NCBI RefSeq assembly: GCF_003071365.1
Contig: NZ_CP028960.1
Span: 186,001 to 250,000, forward strand
DNA: 64,000 nt
From: Methyloceanibacter sp. wino2
GTDB lineage: Bacteria; Pseudomonadota; Alphaproteobacteria; Rhizobiales; Methyloligellaceae
Reading direction: 5' to 3'
Within the stretch, counting starts at the first letter, position 1. Each line of letters begins with the position of its first letter. The notes under the pieces were generated by a model. That model ran no database searches. It was not told the DNA's origin and saw only the letters and a program-made list of their open reading frames with translations. Shown here piece by piece: positions 8,061 through 16,863 of this stretch. The position numbers were made by a program, and so were the translations under genes.

Positions 8061-9476
8061 TCAGAAGTAGAACGTGCTGGCCATCAGGAAGTAAACCAGA
8101 ACGCCCACGACATCGTTGCTTGTGGTGATGAACACGCCGGTCGCCGCCGCGGGATCAATGCCCAGCCGGTTGAGGCCCAGCGGCACGAATGATCCGACGA
8201 TTGCCGCGATCGTCGTCACCGTGAGCAAGGACATCGACGTTGCCAATGCGAGCCGCACCGGGTCTTCCACATCGAATATCAGCGAGCCTGCAAGGATCAG
8301 CGATGCAAGAATGCTCCCGGCGATCGCCCCGTTGAGGAGCGCGCCGAGAAGCTCGCGGCCGAAGCGATAGATCAGGCGGTCTCCCGGCCAGTTCGATCCC
8401 ATGGCCAAGGCTTGCACCGAAACCACGGAAGCCTGCAGACCGGCGTTCCCGGCCATCGACATCACGACCGGAATGAAGGCCGCAAGGATCGCCGCCTTCT
8501 CCAGCTCCTCCTCGAAGGATCCGATGATGATAGCCGCAATCGTCGCTCCCACCAGACCGGCCAGCAGCCACGGCAACCGGTTGCGCACGATCTTCGGAAC
8601 GGAGTCGGTCGGGCGCGCATCCTCGTTGACGCCACCGAGCTTCAGCATGTCCTCGGCGGCTTCTTCCGCCACGACACGCGCCAGCATCTTGGTGGTGATC
8701 TGCCCTACGAGTCGGCCTTCGTTGTCGACAACGGGAAGGCTCTTGAACTCGGTACCGGCCGTTGCGAGCGCGGCTTCTTCCTGGTCCGTGGCCGACGAGA
8801 CGACGGGAAACTCGCGCGACATGATCTTTGAGAGCGGCGTGTCCGGGGGAACCAGCAACAGTGCGCGCGGCTTGAAGGCGCCGATGGGACGGTTGTCGGC
8901 ATCGATAACGAAGACCGTATCGACCGACCCAATCATGTCCGATGCTCGTTGAAGCGCCGCAACCGCCTCGGCTGCGGTGCGGTCCGGCGCCAGCGCCACG
9001 TGGCGCCTTTGCATGATCTCGCCGGCGCTCTCCTTGTGGAAGGCCCTCGATGCCTGGATGCTTTCGAATGACTTGAGGTCCGGGCCAAGGCGATCCTGGA
9101 GATCGTCGGGCAAATCCTGAAACGTCTCGAAGGCCTTTTCGGGCGGCATTCTTTGGATCAAGCCACGTAGCCGCTCGACCGTTTCGTCTCTCGTGATGGC
9201 AGCACGATATTGCGGCCGCAGTTCCGACAGAACGCGCGAGGATGTTTGGTCCGGCAGAAGGTCCAGCAACTTGCGCGCAGCCTTGAACGGCAATCGGACC
9301 AGAAGCTCCATGATGTCTTCGGGCGACCAGTGCGCGAGAACCTTCCGAACGGACTTCTTGTTCTTGTCGCGGATGAGCTGCCGCAGCGTCTCTATGGCCG
9401 CATCGTTCGTTTCGTCCGAGGCGCCTTCGCCTTCCGGCACCCATTTCAGATCCGCTGCAGACTCGGACTCGACCAT
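8061..9476 (-). CDS. mgtE: MgtE magnesium transporter
   Basis: The 471-residue protein follows the MgtE plan: an N-terminal superhelical domain (to about residue 125), a pair of CBS domains (about 130-255), then five membrane helices (about 275-470) with the conserved segments PVVMSMAGNAGLQ and FITTSNDVVGVLVYF. MgtE is a homodimeric inner-membrane Mg2+ channel gated by Mg2+ binding to its cytosolic domains. I prefer the ATG at 9476 because GAGGGGA sits five bases before it; a GTG at 9509 in the same frame has no clear ribosome site. The gap to mscS is about 110 bases with no recognisable riboswitch. Confidence 0.95.
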   Translation of the reverse strand: MVESESAADLKWVPEGEGASDETNDAAIETLRQLIRDKNKKSVRKVLAHWSPEDIMELLVRLPFKAARKLLDLLPDQTSSRVLSELRPQYRAAITRDETVERLRGLIQRMPPEKAFETFQDLPDDLQDRLGPDLKSFESIQASRAFHKESAGEIMQRRHVALAPDRTAAEAVAALQRASDMIGSVDTVFVIDADNRPIGAFKPRALLLVPPDTPLSKIMSREFPVVSSATDQEEAALATAGTEFKSLPVVDNEGRLVGQITTKMLARVVAEEAAEDMLKLGGVNEDARPTDSVPKIVRNRLPWLLAGLVGATIAAIIIGSFEEELEKAAILAAFIPVVMSMAGNAGLQASVVSVQALAMGSNWPGDRLIYRFGRELLGALLNGAIAGSILASLILAGSLIFDVEDPVRLALATSMSLLTVTTIAAIVGSFVPLGLNRLGIDPAAATGVFITTSNDVVGVLVYFLMASTFYF

Positions 9477-9684
9477 CATTCCCCTCGGGATTACGCGAAC
9501 GTCGGGCACGACGCTGCTACCATTCTAGACGCGGACGGCAGCGGGTCTGCCGCACGCATCGATGCCGGTCAATGTGGCGAAGCCACTCGACACGTTGATG
9601 AAGGACAAAGGCTGTCTGTGAGACGTTGGCAACGAGACCGCGGCGGCGCCCCTGGATGGACGCCGCCCCGACCTATGATGAGAC

Positions 9685-9948
9685 TTACTTGGACGTCATA
9701 TTGCGAATGAGGCCGGCGATGAGCGTCAGCACGATGCCGCCAACGCCGCCGCCGACGATATCGCCGACCCAGCCTTCGATCATCTGACCTGCAAAGCTGC
9801 CCATCAGCTGACCTAGGATGCCGCCGCCGACTGCACCGGCGATCGCATTCCCCACAGCTCCGAGAGAATAGTTCTTCGCAGCCGCACCCGCGGCGCTGCC
9901 ACCGACAGCACCGGAGACGGCCTGCACCAGTAGGCCTGCAAGATCCAT
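9685..9948 (-). CDS. Small Gly-rich membrane protein (glycine-zipper type)
   Basis: The 87-residue product is almost entirely Gly, Ala, Val, Ile and Leu with GxxxG-like spacing (AVGGSAAGAA, AIAGAVGGGILG, IVGGGVGG), implying two or three closely packed membrane helices. The ATG follows GGGAGGG. It resembles other small stress-related membrane proteins of alphaproteobacteria in style, but I cannot name a family. It is monocistronic between mgtE and another small membrane protein gene. Confidence 0.75.
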   Translation of the reverse strand: MDLAGLLVQAVSGAVGGSAAGAAAKNYSLGAVGNAIAGAVGGGILGQLMGSFAGQMIEGWVGDIVGGGVGGIVLTLIAGLIRNMTSK

Positions 9949-10049
9949 TGGTAATCCCTCCCATAGTCCCGCGCGTCTCGGCGGGAGGACAGTTTAGATC
10001 GCTTGGAGAGGGTTCGTCACTTGTCTCGATACGACAGTCTACAGCCGCG

Positions 10050-10310
10050 CTAGTCGATACGGCTGAACATTCGCACTGCAACATAGGCCACGAAGGACAG
10101 CGCGAGGACGCCGCCTACGGCCGCCAACACGACGGCACCGAGCGGCAGACGGTCCGCTTCGGCGATGCCAAGGAAGTCGAGTCCCTGGATCGCGAAGACG
10201 GCGACAAGGCCGAGCCCAATGACGAACACCGTCACGCCGACGAGGCGTGCAAAGCGGCGCACTTGCCGGCGGCGCTCCAGACGGCTGCTGAACATGGCTC
10301 GGCGCTTCAT
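10050..10310 (-). CDS. Small two-helix membrane protein, unknown function
   Basis: Starting at the ATG at 10310 (GGGGAAG upstream) gives 86 residues. A basic N-terminus (MKRRAMFSSRLERRRQVRR) precedes two hydrophobic helices at about 21-42 and 57-78, with a short loop between them. The positive-inside rule places the N-terminus in the cytosol. The frame continues upstream for 60 codons of Arg/Pro-rich sequence without a ribosome site, which I regard as non-coding. I do not recognise the family. Confidence 0.55.
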   Translation of the reverse strand: MKRRAMFSSRLERRRQVRRFARLVGVTVFVIGLGLVAVFAIQGLDFLGIAEADRLPLGAVVLAAVGGVLALSFVAYVAVRMFSRID

Positions 10311-10583
10311 GGATCGCGTCTTCCCCGCCCTGCTCTCAGAGGAAGTCTCGACGGCCGGTCTTCTTGTCTGCGCCCCGTCCCATTGCCGACGAGGCTGTGG
10401 CGACTCCTGTCGCTCTGTTTGGTCATGGCGCGTTGTGGTAGCCGCTCGCGGGCAAGCCAGCAAGCGTTCACACGACATATGACAGGCCAATCCCCAGCAG
10501 AAGATCTTGCCAGGTTGGGCTAGTCAGACTGTGAAGCTGTGACGACGATGCGGATACCTGCCGTCTTCCGAGGTGGAGCGGCG

Positions 10584-10763
10584 CTATTGGTCCGCGCTGG
10601 CGTTGCCCGGGCTACATTCGCCGAATGTCGGTGTATCGCCGTAAGTCAGGCAGGCCGCTTGGGCGGTTTCTGCAGGCGCAAGGGTCATCGGCAATGCGGG
10701 ACCCTGGTCCGTCACGCAGCCCGCAAGTGCAAGCGGCGCAAGCACTATCAGCAGCCATCGCAT
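10584..10763 (-). CDS. 59-residue lipoprotein
   Basis: An ATG at 10763, preceded by GGGAGAG, opens a 59-codon frame with a classic lipoprotein signal peptide: MRWLLIVLAPLALAGC, where Cys16 would be lipidated. The mature part of 44 residues has two more Cys (38 and 50), which could form a disulfide, and ends SADQ. It is too short for a domain assignment. It lies alone between two other minus-strand genes. Confidence 0.72.
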   Translation of the reverse strand: MRWLLIVLAPLALAGCVTDQGPALPMTLAPAETAQAACLTYGDTPTFGECSPGNASADQ

Positions 10764-10870
10764 GGTTCTCTCCCGTGTCAGCGAAACGAAGATGCCAACG
10801 GCCTAGAGATATGATGCGGATGGGGAATTGCAAGGGTGACGGCCTGGCCGGCCGCCCCCTCTCAATGATG

Positions 10871-11590
10871 CTAAGCGCTTGGGTCGGAGTAGAAAATGTG
10901 CCGGCCAATGCGCGCGGTCAGTTCGAAATGCTTGGCCCAGTTCGGGCGAACATAATCCGCGTGATAGTGGGTCGCGGTCTGGAGCGACGCAAGTACCCGG
11001 TACTCGCTCACCTCCCGCTCATTCGGCCGATTGGCCAGCAGCCAGGCCGCGTAGCCGCGGACGCTGAACCAGACCTTGGCATCGCGGATCCGGTCGGCCT
11101 TGCCGTCGCAGGCAAAGGAGAACTGGCAGCGATTGTGGAGATGGCTGTTCTGGTAGACCACACCGCAAATGGTGTTGGGATAGTGCTTGCTCGAAACCCG
11201 ATTCAAGATCACCCTGCCGACGGCGAGCTGGCCGCGCCAAGGCTCACCGCGGGCCTCGAAATAGATCCCTTCGGCCAAGCACCGAAGCTGGCGCGCGAAA
11301 CTCGCATCGGCGAAGTTCTGCTCACCGGCACCCTGCGCAGCGACTTCCAACGCTGCGGACGACACGCCGTTCTCGGCTGTGTCGGCATCGGCCACGTCGT
11401 CATAGTCATCGATCACGCTATGCCGAGCGACGACCTCTGCGGCCGCGACCAATCCAAGCTTCGCCTTGTGCGACGCAACAAACAATTTGTCATTTCGCGC
11501 CACGTCACCAGCGTGTGCAGGCGCTGCTAGTCCAAGCAATACCAAGACAAGCAAAAGGCTCTTCACGCCGAAGAGTCTCTGACCCCTCAT
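10871..11590 (-). CDS. SleB-type cell wall hydrolase (Hydrolase_2)
   Basis: The 239-residue protein has a signal peptide (cleavage near AHAG at about 28), a variable linker of about 75 residues, and a Hydrolase_2 domain from about residue 105 to 215. Family features are visible: LAEGIYFEARGEP with the predicted catalytic Glu, GQLAVGRVILNRV, and the CQFSFACDG segment. SleB/CwlJ-type enzymes are lytic transglycosylases acting on peptidoglycan; Gram-negative versions are probably periplasmic wall-remodelling enzymes. The ATG at 11590 follows GAGGAATA. About 275 bases beyond its start hold no gene I can support. Confidence 0.9.
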   Translation of the reverse strand: MRGQRLFGVKSLLLVLVLLGLAAPAHAGDVARNDKLFVASHKAKLGLVAAAEVVARHSVIDDYDDVADADTAENGVSSAALEVAAQGAGEQNFADASFARQLRCLAEGIYFEARGEPWRGQLAVGRVILNRVSSKHYPNTICGVVYQNSHLHNRCQFSFACDGKADRIRDAKVWFSVRGYAAWLLANRPNEREVSEYRVLASLQTATHYHADYVRPNWAKHFELTARIGRHIFYSDPSA

Positions 11591-11865
11591 AGATATTCCT
11601 CAACAGTTGTTAATACTGTGCGGGATTAACCCGCTGAGGTTGGGGCTTTTGCTCGACAATTCTGACGAGGGCAGGTTCACCTTGTGACGAAAACATGGCC
11701 CCTGTGTCACAAACTGCGGCAAAGTGGCCCAGCAAGGAGACCCAATGTTGCGTTGCAACAATGGCTTGAGGGGGGCGGACACGCGGCTCGACACCGAAAG
11801 ACGCCGCCCCACCCATCGGTGGACCGGCGCCCGAGGCAGCTAATCAGCTGAAATAAATCGGTATT

Positions 11866-12129
11866 TTAGGATAGAAGCTTCTTGATCAGTTTCACGACGA
11901 TCAGAAGAATCACGGCGCCGATGAAGGCCGCGATGATCGATCCGAGAATGCCGCCTCCGAATGCCAGGACAATTCCGACCTGAGGCAGAAAGAACCCGGT
12001 GACGAGAGCACCGAGGATTCCGACGACGATATCGCCCAGTAGACCGAATCCGGTCCCCTGAACCAGGAGACCCGCCAGCCAGCCGGCAATGGCGCCTACA
12101 ACCAAGATGATAATGAGTGCTTCCAGCAT
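11866..12129 (-). CDS. GlsB/YeaQ/YmgE-family stress membrane protein
   Basis: The 87-residue product has three hydrophobic helices with the family pattern AGWLAGLLVQGTGFGLLGDIVVGILGA followed by a Gly-rich last helix. Members are small inner-membrane proteins often induced by general stress; their biochemical role is unknown. The ATG at 12129 has AAGGGGGG just upstream; an upstream in-frame start lacks that. No clear EcfG promoter is visible in front of it. Confidence 0.9.
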   Translation of the reverse strand: MLEALIIILVVGAIAGWLAGLLVQGTGFGLLGDIVVGILGALVTGFFLPQVGIVLAFGGGILGSIIAAFIGAVILLIVVKLIKKLLS

Positions 12130-12258
12130 TGTTCCCCCCTTTGCTGAAGAATCGTACTCATCGAGACGGCACACCCTATCACATCGCCCGACGCGCTCAG
12201 CGCCAATCGACGGGCTGTTAGCAAATCCTATCGCGCCCCGTTCGGAGCCGACGGAACC

Positions 12259-12717
12259 TTACGGCTTCAGGACCAGCGGAATTACCGTCCGCCCGGGCGG
12301 GAAGCCTTCGCCGTCCGATACATCTTCTTCGAAGACTTCGAGGTGGCCGAGTTGCTGGACGGTGACCGTGTACGGAATACTGAAACTGAACGCCCCGGGA
12401 CCGTCGGCGCCGCCCCCGGTCGTATGGCCGCTTGCCAGCACCGCGCCGTCCCGCGCCAAAAGCTTCCACTGCACATTGCTCTCGAAGGTCCGTGAGCATC
12501 CGGTCACGTCGAACCCACTCTCGACGCGCTCACCCGGCTTCGGTCCCGTGGCGATCACGAAGGCCGCCTCGTCAAAGGCGCCGTCCTCGTTAGAGCAGTT
12601 GTCGGTCTCCTCGCCTTCGACGAAACTGCCCATCGCAATGGCAGGCACAGCGCCAAGCATCAGGCTCGCACCCAAGACCCCACCCGCAAGCATCATTCGC
12701 ATTGTGGCATGCGTCAT
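12259..12717 (-). CDS. Exported protein with Gmad2-like immunoglobulin domain
   Basis: The 152-residue protein has a signal peptide (MTHATMRMMLAGG... to about AIA at 28). The rest matches the Gmad2 pattern: PKPGERVESGFDVTGCSRTFESNVQWKLLARDG, ASGHTT, a GAFSFSIPY strand, then LEVFEEDVSDGEG and a final VIPLVLKP strand. Gmad2 is an Ig-like fold first noted in spore germination proteins and now known in many secreted bacterial proteins; its ligand is unknown. Cys at about 41 and 74 could form a disulfide. The ATG follows GAGGAAGC. Confidence 0.82.
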   Translation of the reverse strand: MTHATMRMMLAGGVLGASLMLGAVPAIAMGSFVEGEETDNCSNEDGAFDEAAFVIATGPKPGERVESGFDVTGCSRTFESNVQWKLLARDGAVLASGHTTGGGADGPGAFSFSIPYTVTVQQLGHLEVFEEDVSDGEGFPPGRTVIPLVLKP

Positions 12718-12848
12718 TGCTTCCTCCTCAGGTCGTCACTCTCCACATAGCCCGGGACAAAGCCGTCAGACGGGATCTGCCCCGACATGGACACAATTCG
12801 CGACGGGCCCTGGAGTTCCAGCCGGTCCGGCGAAGATTAGGGTCCCGC

Positions 12849-13331
12849 TCAGGCGGCCAACGTCTGAAGAACAGGCTGTAGCACGCGCAACGCTTCGGCT
12901 TGGAGTCCCGGAGATTCACTCTCGCGCGGGCCGGCGATGCAGACGGGCTTACCCGCGAACTGGCTCAGGAAAGCCCGCACCCTGTCGTCTGCCTCTTGCT
13001 CTGCGACGCTTACGACGCAGACGGGCCTGCCCAAACTCTTGGCATGGCGCATCGCGCGCTCCGTTCCTTTCGACACCTCGAGCCCGCCCTGCCCGACAAG
13101 GACGAGCAGCGCGTCCGCATCCCGCACGTTCCAGTCCGTGCGCTGCTCGGGCTTGTCGGAGGGCGTCTCGCGCAGGTTGGGATAGAGAGCCAACAGTCCC
13201 GGCGGCTCGGGCATGTCTTCGGCCCAGCCACCCTTCGGGCACCAGCCGCCATGAGGCGTTCCGGTGGCGATCGCCGCCTCGAGGGCGGCGCGGTCAGGAC
13301 CCGTCTGCCCCCCGGAGATCACGGTCACCAT
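12849..13331 (-). CDS. Putative molybdenum carrier (MoCo_carrier/YpsA-like nucleotide fold)
   Basis: The 160-residue protein starts with ISGGQTGPDRAALEAAI and continues with GTPHGGWCPKGGWAED, LRETPSDKPEQRTDWNVRDADALLV, and GTERAMRHAKSLGRP. These segments match the putative molybdenum cofactor carrier family, a Rossmann-like relative of SLOG/LOG proteins that binds molybdenum cofactor in some algae and bacteria. The function in bacteria is not proven, so nucleotide or cofactor binding is the safe statement. It lies 27 bases after the hydroxylase-like gene and may be co-transcribed with it. Confidence 0.83.
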   Translation of the reverse strand: MVTVISGGQTGPDRAALEAAIATGTPHGGWCPKGGWAEDMPEPPGLLALYPNLRETPSDKPEQRTDWNVRDADALLVLVGQGGLEVSKGTERAMRHAKSLGRPVCVVSVAEQEADDRVRAFLSQFAGKPVCIAGPRESESPGLQAEALRVLQPVLQTLAA

Positions 13332-13358
13332 GGCCGAACCCTCCGCGGGACTTGCAGT

Positions 13359-14210
13359 TCAGGCCGCTTCGGAACGCGGGGCCGGAGGCTCCGTGCTCTT
13401 CGCTCCGGGGCGCAGCATCTTCCAGTTCTTGTAGAAGACAGCATTGGCCCGCTCGACGAGGACGGACACGCCGGCGATGAGCTTGTTGAGAAATGCCGGA
13501 TGCGCGGTCGGACGCATGATGTCCATGAACACGACGAAGCGGCGCGCGTCGTAGTCGTTGACCGAGCGGTGGATCAGCGTGTCGTCGAAAATGTACAGCG
13601 GGTCGTCGCGCCAGAAGTGCTTCTCCCAGCCGCACTGAATATAGACTTGGTCCGTATCGACAGGCGTGAGGTTGTACAGAACGCGCAGCGTCATCCGCAG
13701 CGGCCCGTAGTGGAACGAGGTGGATTCTTTGCCTGAAAACACCGAGACGGCGACGGTCTTGACGTATTTGTAGTCCCGCTTCAGCGCCTCGACGGAATGC
13801 TCTTTCCGCTTGCCGTACCACTCATAGACATACATGCCGCGGCGGCCGTCTTCGAAAGACTCGTCGATCTCGGTAAGGATCGTATCCTTTTGCTCACGGA
13901 AGACATCGAGGACCTGGTCGACCTCTTCACGCCATTCCGGCGGCAGGTCGTCGAGCTTGTAGACGCCCTTGTTGTGATAGGAGAACAGATCGATGAACAG
14001 GTTGAGCGGCGACAGCAGCCAGGTGGTGATGCCGTTCCCCAGGAAGTACTTGCGGAACACCATGGCATCGCGGCGCTTGTTGCGCATGACGTCGATCAGA
14101 CCGCAGCCGAGATAGAAGATCGTCAGCAACGGCAGGAAGACGAGGCCGAGGAACAGCACTACCCCGGCGATCGCAAATCGCCTGATCGCTTTCTTTGTCG
14201 CACGCTCCAT
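13359..14210 (-). CDS. AspH-family Fe(II)/2-oxoglutarate hydroxylase, membrane anchored
   Basis: The 283-residue protein has an N-terminal hydrophobic anchor (about 12-36), a linker, and an aspartyl/asparaginyl beta-hydroxylase domain in the second half. The iron-binding HxGP motif reads FHYGPLRMTLR, and the second His lies in FDDTLIHRSVNDYDARRFVVFMDI, followed by the Arg used for 2-oxoglutarate. This family hydroxylates Asp/Asn in proteins or, as LpxO, the acyl chains of lipid A. The membrane anchor would suit lipid A or another envelope substrate, but this is inference. The ATG at 14210 has GGGGG at nine bases; a GTG at 14216 is less well placed. Confidence 0.85.
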   Translation of the reverse strand: MERATKKAIRRFAIAGVVLFLGLVFLPLLTIFYLGCGLIDVMRNKRRDAMVFRKYFLGNGITTWLLSPLNLFIDLFSYHNKGVYKLDDLPPEWREEVDQVLDVFREQKDTILTEIDESFEDGRRGMYVYEWYGKRKEHSVEALKRDYKYVKTVAVSVFSGKESTSFHYGPLRMTLRVLYNLTPVDTDQVYIQCGWEKHFWRDDPLYIFDDTLIHRSVNDYDARRFVVFMDIMRPTAHPAFLNKLIAGVSVLVERANAVFYKNWKMLRPGAKSTEPPAPRSEAA

Positions 14211-14389
14211 CGGCACTACCCCCTGGATGAAAACTGCCCGATACGGCCCTCGAATTAAGCCATTCCTGTGACGATGTCCAAGCCTGCCGACAGGCGGATT
14301 TTGCCGCGGTGGTGCGGGCGGCCCCTCTTGGGGCTAAAGTGGCGCGCGGCTTGGAAAATCGGCGCGGCCGTATGGCGAAAGAGACGAGG

Positions 14390-14833
14390 ATGTCCTTGAG
14401 ATTATTGCTGTTGGGCTTCGTCGCCGGGTTCCTGGCGACGCTCCTGTTTCACCAAAGCCTTTGGTACGTCTTCAACCATATTGGCCTCATTCCCTTGAGC
14501 CGGCCGGCTTGGCCGACCGATCCGGTGCCGCCGCTCGGGGTCCCCTCCCTGTTGTCCAAGGCCTTCTGGGGCGGCCTCTGGGGCCTGGTGTTTGCGCCGT
14601 TCCTGGCGCGCCTCAACGGCCAGGCCTACTGGCTGTCCTGGATCCTTGCCGGGGCCATCGCCCTGCCCTTGGTGGCGTTCTTCGTCGTCCCGGCCGTGAA
14701 GGGGCTCGATACGCCGTCCCTGTGGCCACGCTATCTCGTCTCGATGATGCTGAACGCGACGTGGGGCCTCGGCACGGCAGTATTCCTGCGGCTCTTCGGC
14801 GCCGGACGCCCCGCTCAAGGTGCCTCGGCGTAA
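14390..14833 (+). CDS. Four-helix integral membrane protein, unknown function
   Basis: From the ATG at 14390 the product is 147 residues with hydrophobic segments at about 3-22, 51-70, 81-105 and 117-137, joined by short loops. The first loop carries Pro-rich sequence (PLSRPAWPTDPVPPLGVPS). An ATG six codons upstream (14372) is an alternative start. Similar small proteins are common in alphaproteobacteria without assigned function. It is followed by about 130 gene-free bases before the K+ channel gene on the same strand. Confidence 0.72.
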   Translation: MSLRLLLLGFVAGFLATLLFHQSLWYVFNHIGLIPLSRPAWPTDPVPPLGVPSLLSKAFWGGLWGLVFAPFLARLNGQAYWLSWILAGAIALPLVAFFVVPAVKGLDTPSLWPRYLVSMMLNATWGLGTAVFLRLFGAGRPAQGASA

Positions 14834-14964
14834 CCAGGCACGAGGTCCGGCATCATGTGCTCCCGGGATTCCATACTCCCGGGTTTGCGGCCTATATTAC
14901 TGCCCATTGCGACTCGGCATAGGTAACGCGGGCCTCACTCTAGCCAAATGACATCCACTCCCAG

Positions 14965-15846
14965 ATGACATCCGCCCCGACAACACAATCGAAGACAGGC
15001 TCCTCTTCGGCTGGCAATTCGGCGCAGGGCGCCGTGGCTCACAAGCAGCCGCAGGAGGCTGCAGCCAAGGAGAAGGAGAAGTCGCGCCGCGAAAAGTTGC
15101 GGCTGCTCTATCACGGCCACAGCCGGGCGGCCCATCGCTTTCGGTACGGCATCGTCGTCTTCGATCTGATCACCATCGCCTTTATCATCGCGACATCGTT
15201 TACGCCCGATGCGCCTTGGATCGAATATCTCGACGTCTGTTTCGGCGTACTCATCCTGATCGAATTCTGCGCCCGCATCTGGGTCAGCCCGCATCCAGCT
15301 CGTGAGTTCACTCACTTCGCGACCTGGGCGGATATCGTCGCCATCTTATCGTTCCTGGCGCCGATCGTGGGCGAAGGCCTGGGCTTCCTGCGGGTTCTGC
15401 GCACGGTCCGGCTACTGCACACTTATCAACTTCTGTCGAACCTGCGCGTTGATTTCCCCTTCTTCCGCCGCAATGAAGAGACGGTCATTGCCGTCATCAA
15501 CATCATTGTCTTCCTGTTCATCACGACGGGCCTCGTCTACGAGACGCAGCACTATCGCAATCCGGCGATCGCCAACTACGTCGATGCCCTCTATTTTACG
15601 GTGACAACGCTCACGACGACCGGCTTCGGAGACATCACGCTCGAGGGCTCGTTTGGCCGGCTAATCGCCGTCTGCATCATGATCTTCGGGGTGACTCTGT
15701 TCTTGCGGCTGCTGCAGACGCTCTTGCGGCCGCAGAAGGTACGCTACCCCTGCCCCGGCTGTGGACTGCAGCGGCACGAAGTCGATGCGGTGCACTGCAA
15801 AGCATGCGGAGAGAAGCTCAACATTCCAGACGAAGGACGCTTCTAG
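14965..15846 (+). CDS. Voltage-gated-type potassium channel with C-terminal zinc ribbon
   Basis: The 293-residue protein has a disordered, charged N-terminal tail (1-45), then six membrane helices. The S4 segment (about 141-152) carries regularly spaced Arg (FLRVLRTVRLL), and the pore loop reads TTLTTTGFGD at 214-223, a GFG version of the K+ selectivity filter. After S6, instead of a regulatory RCK or cyclic-nucleotide domain, the protein ends in a short zinc ribbon: Cys 263, 266, 278 and 281 in CPGCG and CKACG. It should be a homotetrameric inner-membrane channel. Gating by metal or redox state through the ribbon is inference. Confidence 0.92.
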   Translation: MTSAPTTQSKTGSSSAGNSAQGAVAHKQPQEAAAKEKEKSRREKLRLLYHGHSRAAHRFRYGIVVFDLITIAFIIATSFTPDAPWIEYLDVCFGVLILIEFCARIWVSPHPAREFTHFATWADIVAILSFLAPIVGEGLGFLRVLRTVRLLHTYQLLSNLRVDFPFFRRNEETVIAVINIIVFLFITTGLVYETQHYRNPAIANYVDALYFTVTTLTTTGFGDITLEGSFGRLIAVCIMIFGVTLFLRLLQTLLRPQKVRYPCPGCGLQRHEVDAVHCKACGEKLNIPDEGRF

Positions 15847-15858
15847 CGCCGCGAGCGG

Positions 15859-16620
15859 TCAGGCTGTCCGCTGCACTTCGCAGCGCCAATGCTCCGCATG
15901 CTGTGTAAATGTGGACAGCACGGCATCGAAGGTGGCGTCTTCCGCCTCGGCGCTTCCGCGGGTCGTCTGCACGACTTCGAACACGCCGCGATAGTCGTGA
16001 TAGCCCTGCAGGTCTTCGTGCCGGGACCAACACAGATCGCCCATCAGGAAGAAGCGGACCCAGGAGAACAGACAGTCTGTCCAATCCTCCAGGTATGATT
16101 TCAGCCGCAGGCTCGGGCACGACAACACCGTCGCGCCGCCCTCCTCAGTGATCTTGACCAGTCGGCCGTCGAGGAAGTGGTGTTCCGGAGACTCGATGAA
16201 TACGAAGCTCATGCGATCGTCATGGGGATAGAGACCCCGCGGATCGAAAAGCCGGAAATCGATGCCATGCAGCCGAACCGCGTCGAGGACGATGTGCTTC
16301 GTGTGCCCATCCTTCGCGGCGCGGATCGGGAGTCCGGCTTCACTGGCCCGCGCCAGCAGCGTTTCGGGGTGATCGGTGATATCAGACGACACCAGGATCT
16401 CGCCTTGCCGCGTCTCGTCGATCAGTTCGATATTGGGGCGTTTGCAGCGTTGTGCGCGCGGCGGCACATGCTCCTCGCCGACGACCGTCAGATGCGGGCG
16501 GTCGGTGGGGCGCAAATAGCCGTCGCTCAAGCGCGCGAGCCGATGCAGACAGTCCAAGAGACGTGCACGCGCTTCCGTGCTCCGGCAATTGCCTTTCCAG
16601 ACTACGGTGACCGATGACAT
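15859..16620 (-). CDS. Hypothetical protein, 253 residues, no recognised domain
   Basis: From the ATG at 16620 the protein has 253 residues, no signal peptide and no membrane helix, so it is probably cytosolic. Segments such as GYLRPTDRPHLTVVGEE, KDGHTKHIVLDAVRLHGIDFRLFDPRGLYPHDD, and WTDCLFSWVRFFLMGDLCWSRH are well conserved-looking and rich in Trp, His and Asp, but I do not recognise the family. Its codon use resembles its neighbours. It converges with the K+ channel gene with only 12 bases between them. The frame is open 19 codons further upstream, without a good start site. Confidence 0.7.
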   Translation of the reverse strand: MSSVTVVWKGNCRSTEARARLLDCLHRLARLSDGYLRPTDRPHLTVVGEEHVPPRAQRCKRPNIELIDETRQGEILVSSDITDHPETLLARASEAGLPIRAAKDGHTKHIVLDAVRLHGIDFRLFDPRGLYPHDDRMSFVFIESPEHHFLDGRLVKITEEGGATVLSCPSLRLKSYLEDWTDCLFSWVRFFLMGDLCWSRHEDLQGYHDYRGVFEVVQTTRGSAEAEDATFDAVLSTFTQHAEHWRCEVQRTA

Positions 16621-16863
16621 GATGACGCGACGTCTCCCACAAGGCTCAAATTTGCCGAAATTGCCCGGTTTCGGCATTGGCTAATTGCACCCTGCGATGC
16701 CCTGGCACGACAAGCAAGAACGTCCGGCAAATAAGGTTTCCCGCCACTTCACAGGATAGATCGAATGAGCGCGAGACCGTGAACGGCCGGTCAACGCCCC
16801 GAATGGGCTGTTTTCCGCTCCAAAGCGCTTGAAACAGGGAGGCTGGCGGGACTAGCTACGCCA

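Noticed and set aside
9642-9667. GGCGGCG/CGCCGCC inverted repeat after the Gly-rich membrane protein gene
   Set aside because: It has a long loop and no following T run, so it is not convincing as a terminator.
12089-13480. Plus-strand open frame of 463 codons
   Set aside because: It spans antisense of three separate minus-strand genes with recognisable domains (GlsB-like, Gmad2, MoCo carrier) and reads as Ser/Pro/Arg-rich sequence.
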